64,000 bases of DNA from M3007 sp041392625 (GTDB lineage Bacteria; Bacteroidota; Bacteroidia; Chitinophagales; Saprospiraceae): positions 229,208 through 293,207 of the forward strand of contig JAWKLR010000003.1 of assembly GCA_041392625.1 (NCBI GenBank), given 5' to 3'. A model generated the notes under the pieces. The model was given only the letters and a program-made list of their open reading frames with translations. It was not told where the DNA came from and ran no database searches. Below, one piece after another: positions 18,656 through 26,866 of this stretch (within the stretch, counting starts at the first letter, position 1; each line of letters begins with the position of its first letter). The translations under genes were made by a program, and so were the position numbers.

Positions 18656-19221
18656 CTAAGCTGGACGTTAGCCAAAGGCATTACTTAAAACTGCCCTAAA
18701 ATGGGGCGCTAGCCCTATGGTCTTAGTAGCACAGTGGATACATACCATTTTTAAGGGGCGTAGCCCTGACATCTTATTGTCTTTTGTCTCAGAGTTTTTT
18801 ACCCAGTTTAGTTTTATCAAAAAATAGCATTTTAAGATGTCAGGGCTACGCCCCTCAAATTATCTATCCTGATCCGGCTACGAAGATATCAGGGCTACGC
18901 CCCTAAATAGGTTTGGTAAGGAGTCGGTTGTCTACTAAGTTTTTAAGCATCTAAAGAAGCCGGGAGGGGACTTAGTGTCTGTTTGGGGTTCAAATCCAAA
19001 CGAGCCCTTATTAAATTATTAAGACCTCGCGTTAAAAATAATTTAATTGAATTTTTATTCTCACCCTGAGCAGGCGGGCTTTCCTATTATTGTGCGCCAG
19101 AACGGATCCGGAATTTTGTCAGGCTTTTAAAAAATCGGGGCCTGCAACAAACCCATTTGAACGGATAAGCGTCTATCTGAGCATAACAACTTCCTTATAC
19201 CATTTAAGCTATGAACCCGTC
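18656..19221 (+). other. Repeat-bearing intergenic spacer
   Basis: This 566-base spacer holds the inverted and direct copies listed at 18753-18905 and, near 18700, a related GGGGCGCTAGCCCT. It also has an AT-rich stretch (19010-19060) before the TonB receptor gene. A frame is open from 19090, but its first 44 codons show no signal-peptide or family features. A GGTTCAAATCC at 18987-18996 looks like a tRNA T-loop but has no partner arms. Confidence 0.5.
18753..18905. repeat. REP-like inverted repeat with GGGC-GTA-GCCC core
   Basis: AGGGGCGTAGCCCTGACATC within 18753-18776 has its reverse complement at 18833-18855. A third copy of the second arm lies at 18885-18905. Each unit itself contains a 4-bp GGGC/GCCC mini-hairpin with a GTA or TAC loop. 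The two outer arms can pair over 20 or more bases. Confidence 0.75.
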
Positions 19222-21630
19222 ATGATTCTAATTAGGAAACTACTCTTCTTTTTCCTGCTCATTCCATTTTTGCTTTCTGCCCAGGCTCCACAGCGCTTTA
19301 CCATCAGTGGTTATATCAGTGATGCGGAAAGTGGGGAGCGGCTCATTGGAGCCACGGTTTTTGACAAAAACTCGGCACAGGGAACAATCAGCAACACCTT
19401 TGGCTATTTCAGCCTCAGCCTCCCCTCGGATTCGGTCCACCTGCTCGTCAGTTACGTTGGTTATACCGCTTCCGAACAATCCTTTTATTTAAATGCCGAC
19501 CAGGCTCTTTCTGTGAAACTGGACCCCGCCGGAATCCTGAAAGAGGTGGAAATCGTGGCCGAGCGCTACGAACGCATCGAAGAGCGGGCTCAAATGAGTC
19601 GGATCGATGTGCCCATTGAACAAATTAAACAGGTGCCAGCCTTGTTGGGTGAAGTGGATGTACTCAAGGCCTTGCAATTGCTCCCGGGTGTTTCCAGCGG
19701 TGGTGAAGGCCAATCTGGACTCTATGTGCGCGGAGGCGGCCCGGATCAAAACCTGATTTTGCTCGATGGGGTACCTGTTTACAATGCAAGTCACCTCTTT
19801 GGCTTTTTCTCCGTTTTCAATGCAGATGCAATTAAGGATGTTTCCCTGACCAAAGGGGGCTTCCCTGCCCGGTATGGAGGGCGCTTGTCATCGGTGATTG
19901 AAATTAATATGAAAGAGGGAAATGAAAATGAATTTCACGGAGAAGGCAGCATCGGAATTGTTGCCTCCAAACTCACCCTGGAAGGACCGATTCAAAAAGG
20001 AAAGTCTTCGTTTATCGTCTCCGGACGAAGAACCTATATCGACCTGCTGGCGCAACCACTTATTCAGGCTAGTCTGAAATCCGAAGGTTCAGAAGGAAAA
20101 ATCGGCTATTACTTCTACGATCTAAACGCAAAGGTGAACCACCGCTTTTCAGATAAAGACCGGGTGTACCTCAGTTTTTATACCGGAAAAGACAAGTTTT
20201 ATCTAAACCTGACTGAAAACTACGATAGCCGAGACTACGAAGACCGCTTCAATGTCCGTTCCGGACTGGGCTGGGGGAATGTCACAACCGCCCTGCGCTG
20301 GAATCATATTTTTAAGCCAAAATTATTTGCAAACGCTACGCTGACCTATAGTCGGTATAATTTCAACACCGAAGCGGGTGGGGGAGAGCGCTCCCGAATG
20401 CTGCCCGACGGTGAGTGGGAGGAAAGTGAATTCCGACTCAACTACTTCTCCGGCATCGATGACGTCGCCGCGAAATTGGATTTTGACTACATGCCGCTGC
20501 CAAACCACCTGGTAAAATTTGGAGCCAATGGCATCGTGCATACCTTCCATCCGGGACAGTTTGATACAAAAATTGTGGAAACGGACGGCTTGAACATTGA
20601 AACCAGCATCGGTCAGCCGGATGTTCATGCCACAGAGTTTGCTACCTATGTGGAGGATGACTGGAAAATCGGCAGTCGCCTACGGGTAAACTACGGACTC
20701 CACCTATCCGGCTTTGTGCTCAAAGACGACCCCTACCTATCCCTGCAGCCCCGACTGAATGCCCGGTACCTGTTCGATGGCGGTTGGGCGCTGAAAGGCG
20801 CCTTCAGCACCATGCGGCAATACATCCATTTACTTACAAACGAAAGTATCGGCTTGCCTACCGACCTGTGGTTGCCGACCACCAAGCAGGTCAAGCCTCA
20901 GGACTCCTGGCAAGTTGCATTGGGTGTAGCCAAAACCCTCGGTGATGGGTATGAGTTCAGCGTGGAGGGTTACTATAAAGAAATGGACAATGTAATCGCC
21001 TTTAAGGAAGGGGCCAGCCTTTTCCAGTTTTCAGACTGGCAATCCCGCATTACGCAGGGCCATGGTAATGGATATGGGGCAGAGTTTTTTATCCAAAAAA
21101 AGCGCGGCCGGCTCAACGGCTGGATTGGGTACACGCTCTCCTGGGCCAACCGACAATTTGATGAACTGAACCTGGGTCGGGAATATCCCTACAAATACGA
21201 TCGCCGCCACGATTTTGAAGTGGTTGCTTCTTATAAAATCAACGATCGGATCAAATTATCGGGCACCTGGGTTTTTGCAACCGGAAATGCAGTGACGTTC
21301 GGTACTTCGAAATATCTGGCTCCATCGCCGTATCACGATCCGCGCTATGGAGTAGATTGGGTGACCACCCATACGCCCGTTCGAAACAATTTCAGATACC
21401 AATCCTATCACCGGATGGATTTTGGGATTGATTTTGTGAAGCAAAAGAAGCGTTTTGAGCGTACCTGGTCGTTCGGTGCCTATAATGCATACAACCGCAA
21501 GAACCCATTTTTCCTGTACCTCGAAACGAGAAGTGAGTACGTTGATGGGGAAAATATCGAATATTCTGAGTTGAAGCAGGCCAGTTTGTTTCCCGTAATC
21601 CCTTATGTAACCTACAGTTTCAAATTTTAA
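19222..21630 (+). CDS. TonB-dependent receptor with carboxypeptidase-like N-terminal domain
   Basis: About 802 residues from the ATG at 19222, chosen because a textbook signal peptide begins there (RKLLFFFLLIPFLLSAQ); 44 upstream codons are open but unlike the family. After the signal comes a carboxypeptidase D regulatory-like domain (ISGYISDAESGERLIGATVF, GTISNTFGYFSLSLP). The plug follows (LPGVSSGGEGQSGLYVRGGG, DQNLILLDGVPVYN, about residues 153-190), then a 22-strand-type barrel ending in VTYSFKF. It imports a ligand across the outer membrane using TonB energy. The downstream gene (12-base gap) encodes a DUF4249-type lipoprotein, a usual partner, so the two form an operon. The ligand is not predictable. 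Confidence 0.9.
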   Translation: MILIRKLLFFFLLIPFLLSAQAPQRFTISGYISDAESGERLIGATVFDKNSAQGTISNTFGYFSLSLPSDSVHLLVSYVGYTASEQSFYLNADQALSVKLDPAGILKEVEIVAERYERIEERAQMSRIDVPIEQIKQVPALLGEVDVLKALQLLPGVSSGGEGQSGLYVRGGGPDQNLILLDGVPVYNASHLFGFFSVFNADAIKDVSLTKGGFPARYGGRLSSVIEINMKEGNENEFHGEGSIGIVASKLTLEGPIQKGKSSFIVSGRRTYIDLLAQPLIQASLKSEGSEGKIGYYFYDLNAKVNHRFSDKDRVYLSFYTGKDKFYLNLTENYDSRDYEDRFNVRSGLGWGNVTTALRWNHIFKPKLFANATLTYSRYNFNTEAGGGERSRMLPDGEWEESEFRLNYFSGIDDVAAKLDFDYMPLPNHLVKFGANGIVHTFHPGQFDTKIVETDGLNIETSIGQPDVHATEFATYVEDDWKIGSRLRVNYGLHLSGFVLKDDPYLSLQPRLNARYLFDGGWALKGAFSTMRQYIHLLTNESIGLPTDLWLPTTKQVKPQDSWQVALGVAKTLGDGYEFSVEGYYKEMDNVIAFKEGASLFQFSDWQSRITQGHGNGYGAEFFIQKKRGRLNGWIGYTLSWANRQFDELNLGREYPYKYDRRHDFEVVASYKINDRIKLSGTWVFATGNAVTFGTSKYLAPSPYHDPRYGVDWVTTHTPVRNNFRYQSYHRMDFGIDFVKQKKRFERTWSFGAYNAYNRKNPFFLYLETRSEYVDGENIEYSELKQASLFPVIPYVTYSFKF

Positions 21631-21641
21631 GTCCTTTTACC

Positions 21642-22569
21642 ATGCGTATTTATCAATATATACTTGCAGGCACAATCCTGTTCGCTACGTCTTGCAATGA
21701 TTTTTTTGATCAAACCATTTCCATTGATCAACCGGAATACGAAAAGCAGTTGGTGATCCATTCTTATTTGAGTAACCGGGATTCCAGCATTGAGATTACA
21801 CTTTCCAGAAACCATGGAATCCTGGAGCCCATCAGGGAAAATGATTGGTACATTGAAAATGGCACCATCGAGTTGTATAAAAATGGAGAATTGAGTCATA
21901 CATTGAATCCGCTTCCTCAATCAGCATCGTTTTATACAGCGCAGCTGACACCCGATTTTTTTGAGGCAGGATCCGAATACACCCTGCGCGCCTCGCATGC
22001 AGATTTCCCTACAATGGAAGCAAAACAAGTATTTCCGGCGCCTGTGATCTTGGACTCTGTGCGCCTTCGCGAGGATGCCCGGTTAATCAATGGTGAAAGC
22101 TATGCTTCAGCAGATGTCTATTTTCATGATAACCCAGACGAACGCAATTTTTATCAGATTCAATTGGAAGAAATTACTCCATTATTGAATCCGATTTACG
22201 ACCCGAATGGTAACTTCATTGGCTTTGATACCATTGGCGAAAACCGATATTTCATTTATCCCGATGATTCAGAAGATCCGAATGCGAATCTTGGGATGCT
22301 ACGCAGTATCATAGTCAGCGATGAAGCTATTCAATGGGGAAGCCTATAAAATGACCTTCTTGTTTTATGCCTACAACTCTGATCCGGGAAGATATCGGGT
22401 TCACGTGAGTGCAATCACAGAAGATTTCTATTTGTACTCCAGAACTGCCTATCAGAAATACGATGTGGATGGTATTCCGTTGGTAGAGCCCGTCACGGTG
22501 CACGGCAATTTTGATGCAGGCATCGGGATATTTGGTCTGCTGAATACCACTGTAAAGGACCTGGAATAG
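21642..22569 (+). pseudogene. DUF4249-type lipoprotein, partner of the TonB receptor, one frameshift
   Basis: The first 235 codons (21642-22349) give a lipoprotein signal (ILAGTILFATSC, Cys near residue 18), then beta-rich sequence (KQLVIHSYLSNRDSSIEITL, EAGSEYTLRASH). The family's closing part is in another frame (22321-22569: LFNGEAYKMTFLFYAYNS, then YLYSRTAYQKYD). At 22320 AGCGATGAAGCT has one G too many; without it the sequence reads SDKLFNGEAYKMTF, the normal family sequence. The length of 928 bases is one over a multiple of three (308 residues if repaired). The protein would cap the receptor on the outer membrane. It is broken here unless this is a sequencing error. Confidence 0.75.
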
Positions 22570-22587
22570 ATCTTAGAAGGAATTACG

Positions 22588-22619
22588 GGCCGCAGGGGAT
22601 GATTGCGACTCCTGCGGTC
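22588..22619. terminator. Hairpin between convergent genes
   Basis: CCGCAGG at 22590-22596 pairs with CCTGCGG at 22611-22617, extended by two weaker pairs. It lies between the convergent stops at 22569 and 22622. It lacks a T-run, so it is a weak terminator call. Confidence 0.45.
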
Positions 22620-22621
22620 TG

Positions 22622-22873
22622 TTATTCTGTTTCTTCGGAATCGTCAATCTGGCTTTCGCGGCGTTCGCGGTCCCAGTCGGTATTGGCCAGGATAATAATT
22701 ACTGCACCCGCCATAACCATGATGATTTTAGCTACAAACGAAAACAGCCTTCCGGGAATATCCAGGAAAGACAGAAAATACCAGCTGACTCCAATGAGTT
22801 GGAGGATCATAGCGGTAATGCCAAAAATCATGAGTAAAAATCCGGCTAGGAGCCAAAGTCCCTTGTTTTTCAT
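22622..22873 (-). CDS. Small membrane protein, two transmembrane helices, unknown
   Basis: 83 residues. Helix one spans about residues 6-32 (LWLLAGFLLMIFGITAMILQ) and helix two about residues 41-63 (FSFVAKIIMVMAGAVIIILA). A charged tail follows (NTDWDRERRESQ, DDSEETE). It resembles the many short two-helix inner-membrane proteins of Bacteroidota, but I recognise no named family. Coding character is good: the hydrophobic pattern is clean, and the tail is acidic and in frame. Its neighbours give no functional clue. Confidence 0.65.
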   Translation of the reverse strand: MKNKGLWLLAGFLLMIFGITAMILQLIGVSWYFLSFLDIPGRLFSFVAKIIMVMAGAVIIILANTDWDRERRESQIDDSEETE

Positions 22874-23115
22874 ACAATCAAATTAAATGTGGGGCAAAAG
22901 TAATGGAATGTCTGACAATTGGCTTCAATAGGTGAACAGAAAATCGGTGCTCTTGTTTAGAGACGTATGTGGACCTTCAGGTATGAACGAGGTATGTGGG
23001 CAAAAGACCAGTTCTGAATAATCAGAATGCATCCTCGTTCCTTCGTCGAACAAAGTGTTCAATACCCGGTAAGTTCACTAACTTAGTGCGTGTTTTACAG
23101 AGAACCTATTTAGCC

Positions 23116-23988
23116 TTGACCAACCCGGAAATAACAGATAACGTCAAATTAATTGAATGCCCGCGTGATGCCATGCAGGGCCTGCATGATTTTATTGAAA
23201 CCGATACCAAGGCAGCCTATATCAATCAGCTGCTAAAGGTTGGGTTTGATACCATTGATTTTGGTTCGTTTGTCAGCCCCAAAGCCATTCCTCAAATGCG
23301 GGATACGGCCGAAGTGCTGGCAAAACTGGATTTGGACCAGTCTTCTTCCAAACTCCTGGCCATTGTAGCCAACCAGCGCGGTGCAGAAGCGGCTTGTGCC
23401 CATCCGGAAATCAGTTATTTAGGTTATCCTTTCAGCATCAGTGAGACCTTTCAATTGCGCAATACCAACGCAACTATCGAGGAAAGTGTAGAGCGCACGC
23501 AGGCTATTCAGGAACTTTGTGTCAAGCACGGGAAGCAAATGGTGCTGTATATTTCCATGGGGTTTGGAAACCCCTACGGCGATCCCTGGAATGTAGAAAT
23601 AGTTCAGCGTTGGGTGGATGTACTGAAAGACCTGGATATCCGAATTTTTTCTCTATCAGACACCATCGGCTGCTCAAACCCTCAGAATATTTCTTACCTG
23701 TTTCAGGAGCTTATTCCGGCCTATCCGGATGCTGAATTTGGGGCCCATTTGCATACGCAACCACACAACTGGAAAGAAAAAATAGACGCTGCCTGGGAAA
23801 GCGGATGCCGCCGCTTCGATGGTGCAATGCGCGGATATGGCGGCTGTCCAATGGCCAAGGACGACCTGACCGGCAACATGGCCATGGAAAACCTGGTGTA
23901 TTTCCTGGATGAATCCGGCGTGGAAAGTGGTATCAATCGCCCGGCCTTTGCTAAAAGCATGTCGATGGCACTGGAGGTGTTTCCGTAA
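23116..23988 (+). CDS. Hydroxymethylglutaryl-CoA lyase
   Basis: About 290 residues in the DRE-TIM metallolyase fold. Family features: IECPRDAMQG at the N-terminus (catalytic Arg-Asp), FVSPKAIPQMRD, SLSDTIGCSNPQ, the metal-binding HLHTQPHN, and the C-terminal GGCPMAKDDLTGN loop with the catalytic cysteine (about residue 244). It cleaves HMG-CoA to acetyl-CoA and acetoacetate in leucine breakdown. No ATG begins the frame near the conserved start. A TTG at 23116 (TTGACCAACCCGG) fits family length best; the frame is open back to a GTG at 22996, adding 40 unlike residues. No other leucine-catabolism genes are adjacent. Confidence 0.85.
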   Translation: MTNPEITDNVKLIECPRDAMQGLHDFIETDTKAAYINQLLKVGFDTIDFGSFVSPKAIPQMRDTAEVLAKLDLDQSSSKLLAIVANQRGAEAACAHPEISYLGYPFSISETFQLRNTNATIEESVERTQAIQELCVKHGKQMVLYISMGFGNPYGDPWNVEIVQRWVDVLKDLDIRIFSLSDTIGCSNPQNISYLFQELIPAYPDAEFGAHLHTQPHNWKEKIDAAWESGCRRFDGAMRGYGGCPMAKDDLTGNMAMENLVYFLDESGVESGINRPAFAKSMSMALEVFP

Positions 23989-23995
23989 CAACGGG

Positions 23996-24233
23996 TTGAT
24001 GATTTGATGATACGCCCTACGGGCTAGGATGATAAGTTGATGTTTATTCGGCCCTTCGGGCCTTGTTTAGTCGGGACGCTGCGCTTTCCCTTGTTTATTT
24101 GTTTATGTATTCCTTGCAATGTATTGATGATTTGATGATACGCCCTACGGGCTAGGATGATTTGATGATGTTTATTCGGCCCTTTGGGCCTTGTTTATTC
24201 GGGGCGCTGCGCTTTCCCTTGTTTATTTGTTTA
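23996..24233. repeat. Tandem duplication of a 110-base hairpin module
   Basis: Unit 1 (23996-24105) and unit 2 (24124-24233) are nearly the same. Each carries TTGATGATTTGATGATACG, then GCCC-TAC-GGGC, then GTTTATTCGG with CCC-TTC-GGG or CCC-TTT-GGG, then GCTGCGCTTTCCC and TTGTTTATTTG. The small stems have 3-nt loops. A related module stands at 53905-53990. Confidence 0.75.
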
Positions 24234-24266
24234 AAACAAATACCATTTGCACATCAACAATCCAAT

Positions 24267-24354
24267 CGGCAATCGTAAATCATGTAATCGGCAATCGTAA
24301 ATCATACGGTCGGCAATCGTAAATCATGTAATCGGCAATCGTAAATCATACGGT
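24267..24354. repeat. 22-base tandem array, four copies, alternating linkers
   Basis: CGGCAATCGTAAATCAT starts at 24267, 24289, 24311 and 24333, exactly 22 bases apart. The 5-base linkers alternate GTAAT, ACGGT, GTAAT, ACGGT, giving a higher 44-base period. Confidence 0.85.
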
Positions 24355-24413
24355 CAGAATGCTTGATTGAAAAAAACTGACTACTGACCACTGTCCCGCT
24401 GACCACTTTATGC

Positions 24414-24421
24414 TACATTTG
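24414..24421 (+). promoter_or_regulatory. -7 box TACATTTG of the MBOAT gene
   Basis: Exact TAnnTTTG match 18 bases before the ATG at 24440. It overlaps the first codons of the longer frame (ATG 24410), so the longer start would lie upstream of the promoter. Confidence 0.6.
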
Positions 24422-24439
24422 CTGCGCATTGATTGCGTT

Positions 24440-25909
24440 ATGTTTCCATTTGACCTAGATAAAATACTCGACCAGTTTGTTTATGATAAAACCTCTCCGC
24501 TGATTTTCAGTAGTGGGGCTTTTTTATTTTTCTTTTTGGGCTTTCTGGTTATTTACCGTTTGTTGCGCAATCAGCAGCAAAAGCGGATTCTTTGGTCAAT
24601 CCTGTTTTCCCTTTTCTTTTACTACAAAAGCAGTGGTGTTTATTTTGTATTGCTGATCATCAGTGTCTTGATCGACTACCACGCTGCGCGTCTGATTGAG
24701 GCATCGGAGCTGCCTTCCAGGAAGAAGTTGTTTCTGGTGCTGAGTCTGATTAGTAACCTGGGCTTGCTGGCTTACTTTAAATACACCAACTATTTCGTTG
24801 ACCTGTGGAATCAGGCTTCAGGAGGGCATTTGGGACCCTTCGATATCTTCCTTCCGGTAGGGATCTCCTTTTTTACTTTCCAGTCGATGAGTTACACCAT
24901 CGACGTGTACCGGGGCAATCTCAAGGCGCTGGACAATTACTGGGACTTTAGTTTTTACGTCACCTTTTTTCCGCAAATGGTGGCAGGACCAATTGTGCGG
25001 GCTGCTGACTTTTTGCCCCAGATAAATAAACCGCTTGAATTGACCCGGGAAGACCTCGGGCGGGCGGTTTTTTTATTTGCGACAGGCTTATTCAAAAAAG
25101 CAGTGATATCCGATTACATCAGCCAAAATTTTGTCGATCGGGTGTTTGATTCGCCCTTGCAGTATTCCGGGATGGAGAACCTGATGGCAGTCTATGGATA
25201 TGCCATGCAGATCTATTGCGATTTCAGTGGATATTCCGATATGGCTATAGGCATTGGTTTGTTGTTGGGCTTCCGGTTTCCGATCAACTTTGACTCTCCC
25301 TACCAATCCCTGAGCATCACGGAGTTTTGGCGCCGCTGGCACATTTCCCTGTCAACCTGGCTGCGGGACTACTTATACATTCCATTGGGTGGTAACCGGA
25401 AAGGTCGGATTCGAACCTATGTGAACTTGTTGCTTACCATGCTGTTGGGCGGTCTGTGGCACGGAGCAGCAACCCGGTTTATAATTTGGGGAGCCTTGCA
25501 CGGCGGTATGCTTGCGGTTGAACGTTGGATCAAGGAAACTATTCCGGGTAGCCCCGGGCCTATGCGCCGGTTTTTAGGCGGTTTGTTTACGTTTCACTTT
25601 GTCTGTCTGTGTTGGATCTTTTTCCGTGCACAAAGCGTAGAGGCGGTAGGACAAATGTTGTCGCAAATTGCCTTTTTCTTCCACCCCCAGGTGTTCTTTG
25701 AATTTATCGACGGGTATCCAATGGTCGTTTTCTGGCTCAGCGTGGGCTACTTTTTACACTTGATGCCTGCAAAAATGGAATTGCGTGCACAGTCTGTAGT
25801 TACGGCGATGCCACTCCCGGTTAAGGCCCTGTTTGTTACCTTGGTGATCGCCCTGGTCATGCAAGTGAAGTCAGCCGATGTGCAACCGTTTATTTATTTC
25901 CAGTTCTAG
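24440..25909 (+). CDS. MBOAT-family O-acyltransferase (AlgI-like)
   Basis: About 489 residues with some ten transmembrane helices. Family marks: the early membrane helices with LFSLFFYYKSSG, ISFFTFQSMSYTIDVYRG, the FFPQMVAGPIVRA loop, YCDFSGYSDMAIGIGLLLGF, FWRRWHISLSTWLRDYLYIP, and the two conserved histidines in GGLWHGA and WGALHGG (about residues 339 and 354). AlgI-type enzymes move acetyl groups across the inner membrane to extracellular polysaccharide, normally with a secreted SGNH partner; none is seen next to it. It may modify the polymer made by the locus at 30-52 kb (inference). The start at 24440 is set by the promoter position. Confidence 0.88.
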   Translation: MFPFDLDKILDQFVYDKTSPLIFSSGAFLFFFLGFLVIYRLLRNQQQKRILWSILFSLFFYYKSSGVYFVLLIISVLIDYHAARLIEASELPSRKKLFLVLSLISNLGLLAYFKYTNYFVDLWNQASGGHLGPFDIFLPVGISFFTFQSMSYTIDVYRGNLKALDNYWDFSFYVTFFPQMVAGPIVRAADFLPQINKPLELTREDLGRAVFLFATGLFKKAVISDYISQNFVDRVFDSPLQYSGMENLMAVYGYAMQIYCDFSGYSDMAIGIGLLLGFRFPINFDSPYQSLSITEFWRRWHISLSTWLRDYLYIPLGGNRKGRIRTYVNLLLTMLLGGLWHGAATRFIIWGALHGGMLAVERWIKETIPGSPGPMRRFLGGLFTFHFVCLCWIFFRAQSVEAVGQMLSQIAFFFHPQVFFEFIDGYPMVVFWLSVGYFLHLMPAKMELRAQSVVTAMPLPVKALFVTLVIALVMQVKSADVQPFIYFQF

Positions 25910-25978
25910 GAAAATCTCAAACACGCGCTTCGTTTTCTTATTTATACGATTGTTTCGGGTGTGCAAATCCAAAAAACC

Positions 25979-26010
25979 TTGTACAACTTCATTTTATTGA
26001 ACTAAATTTG
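25979..26010 (+). promoter_or_regulatory. Promoter: TTG (25979) and TAAATTTG (26003-26010)
   Basis: A -33 TTG and an exact -7 box TAnnTTTG are 21 bases apart, the usual Bacteroidota spacing. The leader to the yebC ATG is about 80 bases. Confidence 0.6.
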
Positions 26011-26098
26011 CGCATCCTGGAAGCAGTTTGAATCAATTCCCTTGATTTGGAACAATTTCCATCTTACTTTTTGCATAAAAAACTAGATCAATACTCCT

Positions 26099-26818
26099 AT
26101 GGGACGCGCGTTTGAATTTAGAAAAGAACGAAAAATGAAACGGTGGGCCGGTATGGCCAAAACCTTTACCCGAATCGGACGAGAAATTGCACTTGCCGTA
26201 AAGGCCGGTGGTGAAAACCCGGATTACAACCCGCGTCTGCGTTTGGCAATCCAAAATGCCAAAGCGGCCAACATGCCCAAGTCCAACGTGGAAAATGCCA
26301 TTAAGAAGGCAGCCGGTAAGGATGCAGAAAGTTTTCAGGAGGTAATTTACGAAGGTGTAGGCCCAAGCGGTATTGCAATCATTGTAGAGACGGCTACTAA
26401 CAACCCAACCCGTACAGTGGCGAATCTGCGCATGCACTTCGATCGCTGTGGTGGTGCACTGGGCGTAACGGGTAGTGTTACCTACCAATTCAATCGCAAA
26501 GGTGTTTTTAAGGTAAAATCCGATGCCGGTTACGATTGGGATGAACTCGAACTCGAATTGATCGATGCCGGTCTGGAGGAAATCAAGCCGGAAGAGGAGG
26601 AAATGGTATTGTACACCGATTTCAAAGATTTCGGAACCATGCAAACCGAATTGGAAAAACGGGGCATGGAAACCTCAAGTGCAGGCCTGGAATGGATTCC
26701 GACCCTCTCCAAATCGCTGGGAGATGAAGATGTAGAACAGGTCATCAAACTGATTGATCGCCTGGAAGAAGACGAGGATGTCCTCAACGTGTTCCACACA
26801 ATGGATATGTCAGAATAA
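26099..26818 (+). CDS. yebC: YebC/PmpR-family regulatory protein
   Basis: 239 residues. The N-terminus MGRAFEFRKERKMKRWAGMAKTFTRIGREI is the family signature, followed by NPRLRLAIQNAKAANMPKSNVENAIKKA, YEGVGPSGIAIIVE, the GGALGVTGSVTYQF segment and ALEW-like AGLEWIPT. Length and domain order (N-terminal helical bundle, then two alpha/beta domains) are normal. YebC-family proteins act as DNA-binding regulators or, by recent work on relatives, as translation factors for proline-rich stretches. This gene is monocistronic with its own promoter and terminator. Confidence 0.93.
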   Translation: MGRAFEFRKERKMKRWAGMAKTFTRIGREIALAVKAGGENPDYNPRLRLAIQNAKAANMPKSNVENAIKKAAGKDAESFQEVIYEGVGPSGIAIIVETATNNPTRTVANLRMHFDRCGGALGVTGSVTYQFNRKGVFKVKSDAGYDWDELELELIDAGLEEIKPEEEEMVLYTDFKDFGTMQTELEKRGMETSSAGLEWIPTLSKSLGDEDVEQVIKLIDRLEEDEDVLNVFHTMDMSE

Positions 26819-26823
26819 AAGAC

Positions 26824-26861
26824 ATTCGGGATTTTAGACACCACAGTTTAAAATCCCGAAT
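26824..26861. terminator. Bidirectional terminator after yebC
   Basis: ATTCGGGATTTTA at 26824-26836 pairs perfectly with TAAAATCCCGAAT at 26849-26861 (12-nt loop), then TTGTTTT. It stands between the convergent stops at 26818 and 26867. Confidence 0.85.
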
Positions 26862-26866
26862 TTGTT

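Larger units (their letters stand above)
23989..24439. other. Repeat-dense intergenic spacer upstream of the MBOAT gene
   Basis: This 450-base spacer is almost wholly repeats: a 110-base tandem duplication (23996-24233), a 22-base tandem array (24267-24354), a CTGACTACTGACCACTG motif at 24377-24393 shared with other spacers, and then the promoter of the next gene. No ORF with coding character was seen. Confidence 0.6.

Noticed and set aside
18981..19001. tRNA-like T-arm (GGTTCAAATCC in a GTTTGG/CCAAAC stem)
   Set aside because: No D-arm, anticodon arm or acceptor partner at the right distances; a chance hairpin or very old remnant at most.
19090..19221. N-terminal extension of the TonB receptor from the ATG-like start at 19090
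   Set aside because: The 44 residues lack a signal peptide and the proper signal starts at 19222.
24267..24354. Possible CRISPR array
   Set aside because: The 22-base units have two alternating 5-base linkers, not unique spacers; no cas genes in the window.
26033..26644. 203-codon minus-strand frame
   Set aside because: Opposite yebC, whose family signature fixes the true frame.
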